From positions 125,402-189,401 of IMG/VR virus record IMGVR_UViG_3300033144_005525: a stretch of 64,000 nt of DNA, one strand, 5' to 3'. This stretch comes from a virus. A model generated the notes under the pieces. That model was not told where the DNA came from, did not search any database, and saw nothing but the letters and a program-made list of their open reading frames with translations. Shown piece by piece: positions 24,758 through 32,863 of this stretch (position 1 is the first letter of the stretch; each line of letters begins with the position of its first letter). A program made the translations under genes and the position numbers.

Positions 24758-25276
24758 TTGTGGATAGACATTTGCCTGAAAGGAGATGAGGCCTTGTACA
24801 ACGGATCAAAACCTCCAGCAGCTCCGCACTGTTGGAGCAGATCTTTCGAGGAACCAGACCAAGAGTGCGATCGATGCGACTACAGACTGTCTTGCCAGGA
24901 CATGTTTCTTAGGAGTCATGGGATGCAACCACAGATGAATAGCTACCCACAGCCGCCCCCTGTATCCCCGAACTACTGGGCGTCCCAACACCGAACACCT
25001 TCAGCCCCGCAGATACCTCCCCCTCTACCGATGACTCCATATCAACCGCAGCAACAACAAATGACCATGGCTGCTGCACCTGCCCCCACTACTCCGATGA
25101 ATCTACCAGTCGGAGGAAATACGGCCTACTACAATCAGTACTACGCACCATATGCCGAAGAGGGAACCGCCCAAAGACTCGGCAAACACGTGGTTCTTAG
25201 GTTACTGGAAGTAGCCTTCGCAGAGCTGTCCAAATTCTTCCAGCTCTGGAGGTGGCCGCCATCGCATGGTAATTAG
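24758..25276 (+). CDS. Cys-module protein with Pro/Gln-rich linker
   Basis: A 172-residue protein from TTG 24758, with AGGGG seven bases upstream. A second TTG at 24794, preceded by AAGGAG, would give 160 residues. The longer form is preferred because it keeps Cys6, which completes the module Cys6, Cys25, Cys37, Cys40 (C-x18-C-x11-C-x2-C, ending CDRC) shared with the proteins at 15727 and 39804. Residues 55-120 are Pro, Gln, Met and Ala rich and surely disordered. The C-terminal 45 residues form an amphipathic helix (LGKHVVLRLLEVAFAELSKFF). It precedes the helicase gene by 41 bases. Zinc binding is inferred; function is unknown. Confidence 0.55.
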   Translation: MWIDICLKGDEALYNGSKPPAAPHCWSRSFEEPDQECDRCDYRLSCQDMFLRSHGMQPQMNSYPQPPPVSPNYWASQHRTPSAPQIPPPLPMTPYQPQQQQMTMAAAPAPTTPMNLPVGGNTAYYNQYYAPYAEEGTAQRLGKHVVLRLLEVAFAELSKFFQLWRWPPSHGN

Positions 25277-25312
25277 GTAGTGTCCGGGCTGGACACAGAC
25301 AATTTAGGGAGG
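25271..25312 (+). promoter_or_regulatory. Leader element: AATTAGGT box, hairpin, AATTTAGGGAGG
   Basis: In order: AATTAGGT (25271-25278); a perfect hairpin GTGTCC / GGACAC (25280-25285 and 25291-25296) with loop GGGCT; and AATTTAGGGAGG (25301-25312), whose GGGAGG is the ribosome site for ATG 25318. Nearly the same box and AATTTAGG-AGG core precede the DnaB gene at 28742-28796, and related pieces precede 15454. This suggests a shared phage promoter or leader. Whether the AATTA box is a promoter element is not shown. Confidence 0.5.
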
Positions 25313-25317
25313 TCTTC

Positions 25318-26730
25318 ATGGACACGGTCGACGTTCGCCTAGTCATACACGAGCCGGGTAAGGCTTACGTCTCCGACATGTTGTGGCTACCAAAGGACAG
25401 GGTGCGTGCGGCCGCTGTCCAGGAAGCCCTCCAATTCTGGGACACCAAGAAGGACGACTCTGGAAGGATGATGCCCTTCTTAGTCAAGCTATGGGATGAG
25501 ACACCCAACCACACCATCGTTCCCAGGGAATTCATCACCCCCGACCAGTACCAGAACTACCAATTCCCCTTCATCGATCTAGCTCCTCGCCAGTTCACAC
25601 GAACCCATGTAGGAGAGAACATCAGTTGGAGGAACGAAGACCAAGAGAAGGCGTGGAGAGCTCTCCAGAAATCAGATGGAGGGATCCTCAACCTAGCTTG
25701 CGGTAAAGGAAAGACTGTCCTTGCTCTCAAGAAGATAGCCGAGATGCAAGTACCCGCTCTGATCGTGGTCAACGACGGCGTTCAGTTTGAGCACTGGAAG
25801 GGAGAGATCGAGCAGCACTTGATCCTCCCTCCCGGTGAGTCCGTTGGTGAGTTCCAGGGGAAAACGAATGACTGGAAACACCCGATCACGATAGCCACCA
25901 TCCAAACCTTAGCTACTAAGGTGAAGAAGGGCAGTCTACCTGTAGGATTCAGTTCCTGGTTCGGGGCATCGTGGTTCGACGAAGTACACCACTTAGCTGC
26001 CCCTTTCTTCGTACTGGCTGCCCCTCTTGTTCAGGGAAACAGGTTTGGGCTCACAGCGACAGCCAGTCGTCTAGATGAGTTGCAGTGGATCTACAACTAC
26101 CACATCGGTGGGGTGTTCTACACGGACCTGAGACAAGACCTGATTCCTTCTGTGTACTTCCAAGAGACAGACGTCGTCGTGGATGAAAACACGGACGATG
26201 TCAGGGATAAGCGCGGTGAGCTGAACATTTCGAAGCTCAGATCGTTTCTCGGTAGGAACGAGCGGAGTCTCGAGGTCAGGGAATATTGCATCCGAGAAGC
26301 GCTGGACACAGGAAGGAAGATCCTGTGCATTAGCCACTCGAAGGACATGCTCTACGAACTGAGTGAGAGGTTTCAAGACTCAGCTTTATGTATTGCGGAG
26401 ACCCCGCAGCAAGATCGAATCCCTCTAGTGAGGGCTAGCCGCATCGCTTTTGCTATTGCCAAGTTGGGCATCGAATGTTTGAACGATTCAGCTCTCGACG
26501 CTTTGTTTATCTTGACAGAGCTCAGCTCCCCTAATGATCTGCAGCAAATGCTTGGGCGGATTCAACGAACTCATCCGAACAAGAAGCCTCCGGTGGCTGT
26601 CATCTTCGACGACAAAGGGATACAGAGGCTGCACGGACTGCTCTACAAGGCAAAGAAGTACTTGAAGCGAGAGGGTATACCGTTCAAGACGCTGCCACTG
26701 CCTACAGCTCTCATCAAACAACACACATAG
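25318..26730 (+). CDS. Superfamily 2 DNA helicase (UvsW/RecG-like class)
   Basis: A 470-residue helicase from ATG 25318, with GGGAGG five bases upstream. Residues 1-100 form an N-terminal domain; FTRTHVGENISWRNEDQEKA leads to motif I ACGKGKT (127-133). Motif Ia is LIVVNDGVQFEHW, motif II DEVHH (221-225), motif III LTATAS (245-250) and motif VI QMLGRIQRTHP. The DEVH form and length fit phage SF2 helicases that remodel forks and recombination intermediates. It heads the DNA metabolism block and is followed after eight bases by the uracil-DNA glycosylase. A role in replication restart or branch migration is inferred from family and neighbourhood. It is separate from the SNF2-type ATPase at 4373. 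Confidence 0.85.
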   Translation: MDTVDVRLVIHEPGKAYVSDMLWLPKDRVRAAAVQEALQFWDTKKDDSGRMMPFLVKLWDETPNHTIVPREFITPDQYQNYQFPFIDLAPRQFTRTHVGENISWRNEDQEKAWRALQKSDGGILNLACGKGKTVLALKKIAEMQVPALIVVNDGVQFEHWKGEIEQHLILPPGESVGEFQGKTNDWKHPITIATIQTLATKVKKGSLPVGFSSWFGASWFDEVHHLAAPFFVLAAPLVQGNRFGLTATASRLDELQWIYNYHIGGVFYTDLRQDLIPSVYFQETDVVVDENTDDVRDKRGELNISKLRSFLGRNERSLEVREYCIREALDTGRKILCISHSKDMLYELSERFQDSALCIAETPQQDRIPLVRASRIAFAIAKLGIECLNDSALDALFILTELSSPNDLQQMLGRIQRTHPNKKPPVAVIFDDKGIQRLHGLLYKAKKYLKREGIPFKTLPLPTALIKQHT

Positions 26731-26738
26731 GGGGGAGG

Positions 26739-27461
26739 ATGGAAAAGGCCAGTTACCTGACCTCGATGCAGCAGTCTTGGAATACATGCCAAGGCTGTTT
26801 GCTCTGCAACGAGAGACAGTCAGTAGTTTTTGGTTACGGGAATCCGTATTCTCAAATCCTCATCGTAGGTGAGGCTCCCGGAGAACAGGAAGATCTGCAG
26901 GGCCTCCCATTCGTGGGAGCTGCTGGGCAGCTTCTTGATCAGTATCTTGCTACGGCTTCCATCGATCCTCGCTTGATGGAGCTAACAGCCGACGACAAGT
27001 TCCCACCAAAAGAACTGCGAGAAATACTCAAGGACACGACGTTCTACACCAACGTTGTATCTTGCAGGCCTCCAGAGAACAGAGACCCAACCATTAAAGA
27101 GGTGGTTGCCTGCAGAGCTCGGCTGATCGAGCTCATCTACACAGTCGATCCAGTGTTGGTGATAGGCGTGGGTCGGATAGCTTCAGAAGCGCTCCTTAGG
27201 AGAAAGATCAGCATCACCCAAGTACGAGGGGAATTGTTCGATATAACCATTCCCGGAAGGTTGATCGATGTCTCTTATCCTATGCTTGCCGTCCTCCATA
27301 CCTCCTATCTGCTGAGGGTCAACGACTTCAAGCAGAAGGGTGGGATGAGCGACAAGACGTTCTACGACTTACTACTGGCAGGTCATTTGGTGGACTGGTT
27401 CAACTGGCTCCACTACAAACAACCCCTATCGAAAGATCGAATCGAAAGGAAAATGCGATGA
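26739..27461 (+). CDS. Uracil-DNA glycosylase, family 4-like (iron-sulphur)
   Basis: A 240-residue enzyme from ATG 26739; GGGGGGAGG lies almost directly before the ATG, an unusually short spacing. Cys17 and Cys20 (TCQGC) together with Cys109 and Cys125 (SCRPPENRDP...ACRARL, 16 apart) match the 4Fe-4S ligand spacing of family 4 glycosylases; Cys23 is extra. Motif 1 is GEAPGEQED (44-52) with GLPFVGAAGQLL after it. The usual HPSYLLR motif is HTSYLLR (187-193). The enzyme would remove uracil from DNA, protecting the phage genome or acting on host DNA. It lies between the SF2 helicase and three small genes, to which it is joined by an ATGA overlap. The last 40 residues are an extension beyond the core. 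Confidence 0.88.
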   Translation: MEKASYLTSMQQSWNTCQGCLLCNERQSVVFGYGNPYSQILIVGEAPGEQEDLQGLPFVGAAGQLLDQYLATASIDPRLMELTADDKFPPKELREILKDTTFYTNVVSCRPPENRDPTIKEVVACRARLIELIYTVDPVLVIGVGRIASEALLRRKISITQVRGELFDITIPGRLIDVSYPMLAVLHTSYLLRVNDFKQKGGMSDKTFYDLLLAGHLVDWFNWLHYKQPLSKDRIERKMR

Positions 27462-27979
27462 AGAAGGATAGCGTCAATTCCAACGATGAGTTCCTCTCCG
27501 ACGACACCAAGAAGTTGGTGGCTTTGTTCGAGCAGAAGGAAGCCATATTCCAAGCGAAGCTCAACTACTTTTTCGATGCTTACGGAGACGACCTCACAGC
27601 TCTGGACAACTCTCGGGAGGAGATGAACGCAGCACTCGACGATGCCCGCAGAGAACTCCGTGCCGATGCAGAGCGTGCTCCCTACACCAAGGTGAAGACG
27701 ATCAAGTTCGGGGGCTTCTCCATCGCGAAGAAGTGGTCCAGCTGGTTCATCGTGGACATGTTCGTGTCTCTGGTCAGGAACTGTGGGATGTACGACTCCG
27801 CGGTGGCTGAAGGAGTCATCCAGGAGAAGACAGAGGTCAATGGCAAACTGGCAGAGGAGTGGTTGCGGAAGAACAGCCTCACTCAGCAGTTCCGACAGGC
27901 CGAAGACGGTAAAGAGCTCACTCCGGCGATCTCCGGCCCCAAAGCCATCGCTCCGTTCGGTTCTCCCAAGAAGAAATGA
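27458..27979 (+). CDS. Hypothetical helical protein, 173 residues
   Basis: Starts at ATG 27458, overlapping the preceding stop (ATGA). Residues 10-80 are charged and helical (DDTKKLVALFEQKEAIFQAKL, DDARRELRADAERA is part of this), followed by a basic stretch KVKTIKFGGFSIAKKWSSWF and a further helix to about 145. The tail is Pro/Lys-rich (APFGSPKKK). The mix of basic and aromatic residues could suit DNA or protein contact in the replication complex. It stands in an operon of overlapping genes between the glycosylase and the helicase/primase pair. No family is recognised. Confidence 0.6.
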   Translation: MKKDSVNSNDEFLSDDTKKLVALFEQKEAIFQAKLNYFFDAYGDDLTALDNSREEMNAALDDARRELRADAERAPYTKVKTIKFGGFSIAKKWSSWFIVDMFVSLVRNCGMYDSAVAEGVIQEKTEVNGKLAEEWLRKNSLTQQFRQAEDGKELTPAISGPKAIAPFGSPKKK

Positions 27980-28341
27980 ACCACATCAACGCAACACCAA
28001 CTCGTCTGGTGATGCGCTACAACATCACCATCAACAAGCAACCCCGACCAGACCTGGGAGAGGTCTATGAAGGAGAGGTTCCCATGTCAGATCAGGAAGC
28101 AGCAGGCCTAAAGGGCCTTCTCGGAGACATGAACAGCAAAGTCACAGTCAGCCGAGAGCTGGGCAAAATGGATTACGGTAATGGGGGCAAGGTCTTCGTT
28201 TCCGTTACTCTCACCTGTGATCAATCAGAAGAGGGTGCTGCGTCTGCGGCCAGTTGGGCAAACCATCTGGCGGACAAGTACGTCACTGAGTACTACCAGG
28301 TGATGGAGACCAAGCTGGCTCAACTCGGCCTCGTTCAATGA
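27976..28341 (+). CDS. Hypothetical protein, 121 residues
   Basis: Starts at ATG 27976 in an ATGA overlap. Residues 14-35 and 60-85 read as beta strands (MRYNITINK, GKVFVSVTLTCDQ); the last 35 residues form a likely amphipathic helix (ADKYVTEYYQVMETKLAQLG). The layout resembles small phage single-copy replication accessory proteins, but no motif decides it. The next gene overlaps its stop by four bases, so the four genes from 26739 to 28709 are probably cotranslated. Confidence 0.6.
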   Translation: MNHINATPTRLVMRYNITINKQPRPDLGEVYEGEVPMSDQEAAGLKGLLGDMNSKVTVSRELGKMDYGNGGKVFVSVTLTCDQSEEGAASAASWANHLADKYVTEYYQVMETKLAQLGLVQ

Positions 28342-28709
28342 AGCTAGTACGGGAACCCAGCAAGATTGTCGGCGTTCGGGTCGGTGAGTTCTCCGTGAAC
28401 ATGATTACGGGGGGAGGGTTGAAGGCCAAATACGTTTTACTTCGGGACCCTGAAGGAGATCACGAAGGGATTAACGCCGGGTCGTACACCAAGGAGGCTG
28501 ATTTCTCCGAAGACACCATGGAGGCTCTACAGAGACTGATCGTCTGCATGGAGAACGACGTGGTGCCCGAACTCTTCGAAGTGAAACGAAAACTGCCGGA
28601 GGATCTCAAACCCTCGCCAAGTGCTGAAGAAAAAGATGATGAAGATCGCCTTGATTTTCCTCAGATACCGACGCTCGGGGTCGATGGCAAGTCAACTCCG
28701 CAGATCTAA
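28338..28709 (+). CDS. Hypothetical protein with acidic C-terminal tail
   Basis: A 123-residue protein from ATG 28338 (ATGA overlap). Residues 1-85 alternate strands and helices (KIVGVRVGEFSVNMI, LQRLIVCMENDVVPELFEV). Residues 93-107 are acidic (SPSAEEKDDEDRLDF), and the end is polar. An acidic tail is typical of proteins that recruit replication partners, but there is no specific match. It is the last gene before the leader element of the DnaB gene. Confidence 0.55.
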   Translation: MKLVREPSKIVGVRVGEFSVNMITGGGLKAKYVLLRDPEGDHEGINAGSYTKEADFSEDTMEALQRLIVCMENDVVPELFEVKRKLPEDLKPSPSAEEKDDEDRLDFPQIPTLGVDGKSTPQI

Positions 28710-28741
28710 CCCCTTGAACAAATCGGCCTGACCCTGTAACG

Positions 28742-28796
28742 AATTAAGTCGGGCTGTATCTCGTGTTCCAGCGAGCGTTTGGGGAAATTTAGGAGG
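28742..28796 (+). promoter_or_regulatory. Leader element: AATTAAGT box, weak hairpin, AAATTTAGGAGG
   Basis: In the 99-base gap before the DnaB gene: AATTAAGT (28742-28749), CGGGCTG, a short inverted repeat CTCG / CGAG (28760-28763, 28772-28775), and AAATTTAGGAGG (28785-28796). The arrangement copies the leader at 25271-25312, including CGGGCT. AGGAGG lies 12 bases from ATG 28809, rather far, and a second AGAGG abuts the ATG. Confidence 0.5.
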
Positions 28797-28808
28797 TCGC
28801 ATTAGAGG

Positions 28809-30176
28809 ATGGCTGCCAACCTCGAGTACCAAGTTGTCTCAAAAATCATCGAGACGCAGGACTTTCACTCGATCGAGAGGCTGCGAGTAGATGATGACTT
28901 TTTCTTCTCACCAGAGTGCAAGACCATATTCAAGTACCTGTGGCAGCACTTCCACCAAGCTGAGACTTTCGGCTACATACCTAGCTTCCAGATAGTCCAG
29001 CAGATCTTCCCGGGCTTTCCGTACACACCGTCCTCCGACAACATCGACATTCTAGTAGACCAACTTAGGTTGGCGAAGATGAAGGTCGATCTGCTGGAAT
29101 ACGCCGAGAAGATACAGCAGTTCGCAGACTACAACCCGAGGGAAGGGTTGACCTTCCTACGGGAAGCTTCATCGACGATGTCCACTCGTCACGAGATGAC
29201 GAACGACATGCTGTTGTCCGATGTCTACGACGACCTACTGAATGACTATCACCTAGTCGCTTCAGGGAAGGGAATCACTGGGCTTCCGTGGCCTTGGTAC
29301 CCTTTGAACGAAGCCACTCAGGGAATTCATCCTGGTGAGTTCATTCTGATCTACGGCAGACCGAAGAACATGAAGACGTGGACTGCGCTCTACATAGCGA
29401 CCATTCTTCATCTGCACTGCAACGTACGGGTGCTGATCTACAGCCTGGAGATGCACCCCAAGCAGATACTCCGTCGCGTGGCTGCTATCAGAGCCATGGT
29501 CAACTACAAGTCCCTGCTTTCTGGGAAACTGCAACAGCCTGACTATTACCGATTCTTCGAGCATCTCCAGTCTCTAAAGATGGACAAGGTTCAAGCCATC
29601 CAAGGGGTTGATTCGGTCAAGGCTGGGTTCATGGTCACTTCAGGTAAGGGCTCCAACGGAATCAGCTTTCTGCACTCCAAGATCCGAGAGTTCAAACCTC
29701 ACATCGTGTTCGTAGATGGCCTCTATCTGATGCAAGACGATAGGCAAAAGAAGAGGACCATTGACTGGAAGGCAATCGCCCACATCAGTCAGGACATGAA
29801 GATCACTGCTCGAGAGTTCGAAATCCCCATCATCGCTACAGCACAAGCGAATCGTGGAGCAGCTAAGACCAATCCAAAGGATGCAGATGTGTCGGAGATC
29901 GCCTACTCCGATGCCTTGGGGCAAGACACGGACTTCTCCATCCGAGTCACCAAACGGATGGATGAGCAAAATGGTAACCCAGAGTTGGTCCTATCGTTTC
30001 CTGGAAGTAGAGAAACCGATCTGGATGCTTTCCTCATCAACGCAATACCTGCCCTCAACTTCGATCTGAAGAGTCTCCACGTAACTACTAAGGAAGAAGA
30101 CAGTAAGAAGGATCCTCCGGAGAAGAAGGCGGACAAACCACCTACCATCCAGGCCAGTCGGTTGAGGGGTACCTGA
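28809..30176 (+). CDS. DnaB-type replicative DNA helicase
   Basis: A 455-residue protein from ATG 28809. Residues 1-120 form the helical N-terminal domain of DnaB-like helicases. The RecA-like motor begins at GITGLPWPWYPLNEATQGIHP. Walker A is GRPKNMKT (183-190), a variant with Pro-Lys in place of the usual small residues. SLEM (212-215) is the H1a-type motif and Walker B is VFVDGL with Asp303. ATAQANRG (343-350) is the H3 element. The last 40 residues are a Lys/Pro-rich tail. It would unwind DNA at the fork and load the primase encoded next, whose ATG overlaps its stop (TGATG). No separate helicase loader is recognised. Confidence 0.9.
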   Translation: MAANLEYQVVSKIIETQDFHSIERLRVDDDFFFSPECKTIFKYLWQHFHQAETFGYIPSFQIVQQIFPGFPYTPSSDNIDILVDQLRLAKMKVDLLEYAEKIQQFADYNPREGLTFLREASSTMSTRHEMTNDMLLSDVYDDLLNDYHLVASGKGITGLPWPWYPLNEATQGIHPGEFILIYGRPKNMKTWTALYIATILHLHCNVRVLIYSLEMHPKQILRRVAAIRAMVNYKSLLSGKLQQPDYYRFFEHLQSLKMDKVQAIQGVDSVKAGFMVTSGKGSNGISFLHSKIREFKPHIVFVDGLYLMQDDRQKKRTIDWKAIAHISQDMKITAREFEIPIIATAQANRGAAKTNPKDADVSEIAYSDALGQDTDFSIRVTKRMDEQNGNPELVLSFPGSRETDLDAFLINAIPALNFDLKSLHVTTKEEDSKKDPPEKKADKPPTIQASRLRGT

Positions 30177-31243
30177 TGCAGGACTACATCATCGACTTAG
30201 TTAGACGGTATGTAGACGACCGAATACGTAGGTCAGGTGATTCCAACATCTCTTGTCGTTGCCCCTTCCATAAAGGCGGGCAAGAGTCGAGACCCTCCTT
30301 CTCTGTGAACGTAGAGCTGGGAGTGTTCAACTGCTACACCTGCCATGAATCAGGAACGATTCCGACCCTTCTCACCATGCTGGGTCTGCCTCCTGAGACT
30401 GTCGATCGTGAGACAGAGGGTATTCGTGACCAGATCAAATCAAACCTCGAAGATCTGAATCGACGGAAGACTCAACAGTTCTTCCATCACAATCCATTCC
30501 GAGCTCCCACAGTGCTCAGCGAGACCTTCCTCTCGGCCTTCGATTGGTGCCCTACTCTGCTAATCAACCTTGGGTTCCAGTGGCAGTGGCTGAAGTACTT
30601 ACAGATCGGCGTCGATCGAATCAACAATCGAATCACGTATCCCGTTCGAGACATCTACGGGAACCTGGCTGGGTTCGTTGGTGGGGCCACCATGGCTGGT
30701 CAGTTACCCAAGTACAAGGTCTACCAACCGGAGAAGAAAGAGATTGGAGGTCATGTCACACCAGGGGACTACGGTCAGTGGTTCCTAGAGGATTATCCAG
30801 GGTACGAATTTAGGAAGAGCCAGTACCTATGGAATTACGACCGGGTGTATCCACGGCTCTTCTTTGGAAAGGAGGTAGACACACTAATCATCGTTGAGGG
30901 ATTCAAAGCGTGCATGTGGCTGCTACAAAATGGCTTCAAGAACACAGTCGCCTTGATGGGTAGCAGCCTCTCCGAGAGGCAGAAGCAACTGATTCTCAGA
31001 GTGGATACAAGAATCCTCCTCTTCCTGGACAACGATGCTGCAGGTCAGGAAGGGACTAGCAAGATAGGTAGAAATCTCCAAAAGGCAGTGCCCACGGTAT
31101 GGGCGGTACGTTATCCAGACGGTGTTTCAGAGGACTGTCAACCCGACGACCTCGACTACGCAAACTTGCGAAGCGCTATAGGAAACGCACCTCTGTTCCG
31201 AGATTGGAAGAAAGAGAAAACATCATGGGTCTCAGTAATCTAA
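30176..31243 (+). CDS. DnaG-type DNA primase
   Basis: A 355-residue primase from ATG 30176, one base overlapping the helicase stop. The N-terminal CHC2 zinc finger uses Cys29, His32 (CRCPFH), Cys53 and Cys56 (FNCYTC). The TOPRIM domain has Glu241 (LIIVEGF) and the pair Asp285 and Asp287 (LFLDNDAAGQEG). YPVRDIYGNLAGFVGG is the usual RNAP-basic region. The length is close to other phage primases that lack the large C-terminal helicase-interaction domain of bacterial DnaG. It makes RNA primers at the fork together with the adjacent DnaB-type helicase and PolA. The 3' end overlaps the next gene by 19 bases. Confidence 0.92.
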   Translation: MQDYIIDLVRRYVDDRIRRSGDSNISCRCPFHKGGQESRPSFSVNVELGVFNCYTCHESGTIPTLLTMLGLPPETVDRETEGIRDQIKSNLEDLNRRKTQQFFHHNPFRAPTVLSETFLSAFDWCPTLLINLGFQWQWLKYLQIGVDRINNRITYPVRDIYGNLAGFVGGATMAGQLPKYKVYQPEKKEIGGHVTPGDYGQWFLEDYPGYEFRKSQYLWNYDRVYPRLFFGKEVDTLIIVEGFKACMWLLQNGFKNTVALMGSSLSERQKQLILRVDTRILLFLDNDAAGQEGTSKIGRNLQKAVPTVWAVRYPDGVSEDCQPDDLDYANLRSAIGNAPLFRDWKKEKTSWVSVI

Positions 31244-32781
31244 GAAACGCAGCCTCCCGCATGGGCGGTGGAGGCAAAGGCAAGGGAAAAGGCGGTTACT
31301 ACGCAAGGTGGCAGCCTCCCAGCATCACTAGGAACGCTCCGAAGCTGACTCCGGCAGATGTGCAGCAGCACGCAGAGCCAGTCGTCTTCATCGCGGCAGA
31401 ATATCCCGACAAGTTCGACATCAGTCAGATCACGGGACAGCCGACGATTCAACCGGCGTTCAACCACAGGTTCCATCGCTACGTCCACACATACCAAGGT
31501 GGACAGAGCTTCCGAACCGTCACCTGCACAGCAGGTCCGGATCCCCATGCTCCGCAACCCTGTCTGGGTTGTTGGAAGATCGATCAGAAGGAGTGGGACG
31601 AGAAGACCTACGGAACTCGCACGAGTTGGGCCTTCAACGTCGCTCGCCTCTCGGCCTACCACGACATGCCCTACATGAAGGATGGGCAGATCCAATACAA
31701 GCAGGACAAGCCGAGTGAGCCTGTCATGATCAGCAGGTCTTGCCAGGGGCAGTACGGTACGGTCGCAGACCGTCTCTACTGGGGACCTCAGGGACGCAAC
31801 AAGCAGTGCACAGGCTGCCAGCAGAACGCTCCCGTCCGATTGGGAAGCCACTGCTACCTCGAGCTAGGGAAGAACCACCTTCTCAACTTGCTCGACTTCG
31901 CCGACAACGTCCTAGGCAAAGTGTGCCTGAACTGCAACACAGGTCTGGTGAAGATCGGGTTCTCTTGCAAAAGTTGCAAGCAATCCGTCCTCGACATCGC
32001 TCAGAGCGGATGGACCAACGAGCAGATCAAGGAGTTCCAGGACCAGGCAGTACGGTGCCCACACTGTGGAGTGACCGAGCTCCCGGACCCGGACTACGAC
32101 TGTGGCTACGACGACAAGGGATTCTCCAAGATCCAGGGAGGTTGTCCCGAAGAGAATGAGCCGGTTCCGCTGTCGCTGTTCGACGTGGTGGTGTGGCTTC
32201 ATCGTGAGGGAGAGGGGACGCAGTCGGCGCTCTCCGTGGCACAGTGGTGCCGACTCACTGAGGCTCCCTTCGGTAACAGTGGGGAAGCTTCCGACATCAC
32301 GTCGTGGGTGAAGGACCAAATCGTTCCTCAGATCTTCGACTTCGAGGATCTGTTTGGGACGGACACTCAAGGTCAGGCCAAAGCGCTCAAGTGCTTCGAC
32401 CCATTCACCCAGCAGAACCAGCAGAGCTTCCACAGCTACGGTCAGGCGCCTACGGTGGCTCCTGGAGCACCTCCTCCCGCTCCTCCACAGCCTGGTTACG
32501 CTCCCCCCGCTGCCGCTCCGCAGGTAGCTCCACAGGCTGTTCAAGGGATGCAGCCTGCCATGACTCCTCCCTACGTGGCTCCTCCCACCATGACTCCTCA
32601 GGCGGCACCGCAACCCGCTGCCATGCCTCCTCAGCAGCCAGCGATCGCTCAGCCTTATCCCCCTCAAGCAGCTCCTGGGGCTCCGGCTCCCGCTGCAGCA
32701 CCACCTGCAGCACCACCTGCAGCACCGGCCTACCCACAGCCTCCCTCTCCGGGCGGCAGGCCGCCTTGGGGCAACCCGTAA
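31225..32781 (+). CDS. Multi-Cys putative ssDNA-binding protein with Pro/Ala-rich tail
   Basis: A 518-residue protein from ATG 31225, within the end of the primase gene. Residues 1-30 are Gly/Lys-rich (GGGGKGKGKGG). Residues 30-370 are a soluble, aromatic-rich region with many Cys pairs: CLGC, CTGC, CLNC, CKSC, CPHC. These imply two or more zinc sites. Residues 395-518 are almost only Pro, Ala, Gln and Gly, with a tandem repeat at 32691-32727. Position between primase and DNA polymerase and the disordered tail suggest the phage single-stranded DNA-binding protein, but no OB-fold signature can be claimed by eye and the tail is not acidic. Alternatives are a replication scaffold or a zinc-dependent nucleic-acid binder. 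Confidence 0.5.
   Translation: MGLSNLRNAASRMGGGGKGKGKGGYYARWQPPSITRNAPKLTPADVQQHAEPVVFIAAEYPDKFDISQITGQPTIQPAFNHRFHRYVHTYQGGQSFRTVTCTAGPDPHAPQPCLGCWKIDQKEWDEKTYGTRTSWAFNVARLSAYHDMPYMKDGQIQYKQDKPSEPVMISRSCQGQYGTVADRLYWGPQGRNKQCTGCQQNAPVRLGSHCYLELGKNHLLNLLDFADNVLGKVCLNCNTGLVKIGFSCKSCKQSVLDIAQSGWTNEQIKEFQDQAVRCPHCGVTELPDPDYDCGYDDKGFSKIQGGCPEENEPVPLSLFDVVVWLHREGEGTQSALSVAQWCRLTEAPFGNSGEASDITSWVKDQIVPQIFDFEDLFGTDTQGQAKALKCFDPFTQQNQQSFHSYGQAPTVAPGAPPPAPPQPGYAPPAAAPQVAPQAVQGMQPAMTPPYVAPPTMTPQAAPQPAAMPPQQPAIAQPYPPQAAPGAPAPAAAPPAAPPAAPAYPQPPSPGGRPPWGNP
32691..32727 (+). repeat. Tandem CTGCAGCACCAC repeat in Pro/Ala tail
   Basis: The unit CTGCAGCACCAC is present about three times in a row, ending in a partial copy, encoding Pro-Ala-Ala-Pro steps of the low-complexity tail. 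Repeats of this kind vary in copy number by slippage. Confidence 0.7.
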
Positions 32782-32806
32782 ACCCTAACTAGATAGCTGA
32801 AGGGAG

Positions 32807-32834
32807 CCCACACTCTGCACTTGCGGGGTGTGGG
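32807..32834 (+). terminator. Perfect 12-base-pair hairpin before the DNA polymerase gene
   Basis: Bases 32807-32818 pair with 32823-32834 around the loop ACTT; all 12 positions pair, two of them as G-T. CCCACAC / GTGTGGG forms the outer seven. TCTTCCTTT follows, which is T-rich but not a clean run. It fits an intrinsic terminator or attenuator between the multi-Cys gene and polA. It could instead be an RNA processing site, since polA has no other obvious promoter. Confidence 0.6.
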
Positions 32835-32863
32835 TCTTCCTTTGGCTCTCTCATGGGATCTTC

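Noticed and set aside
25280-25296. N4-type hairpin promoter for a virion RNA polymerase
   Set aside because: N4 virion polymerase hairpins have three-base loops and belong to a T7-like enzyme; the polymerase here is of the multisubunit type, so the analogy is not supported.
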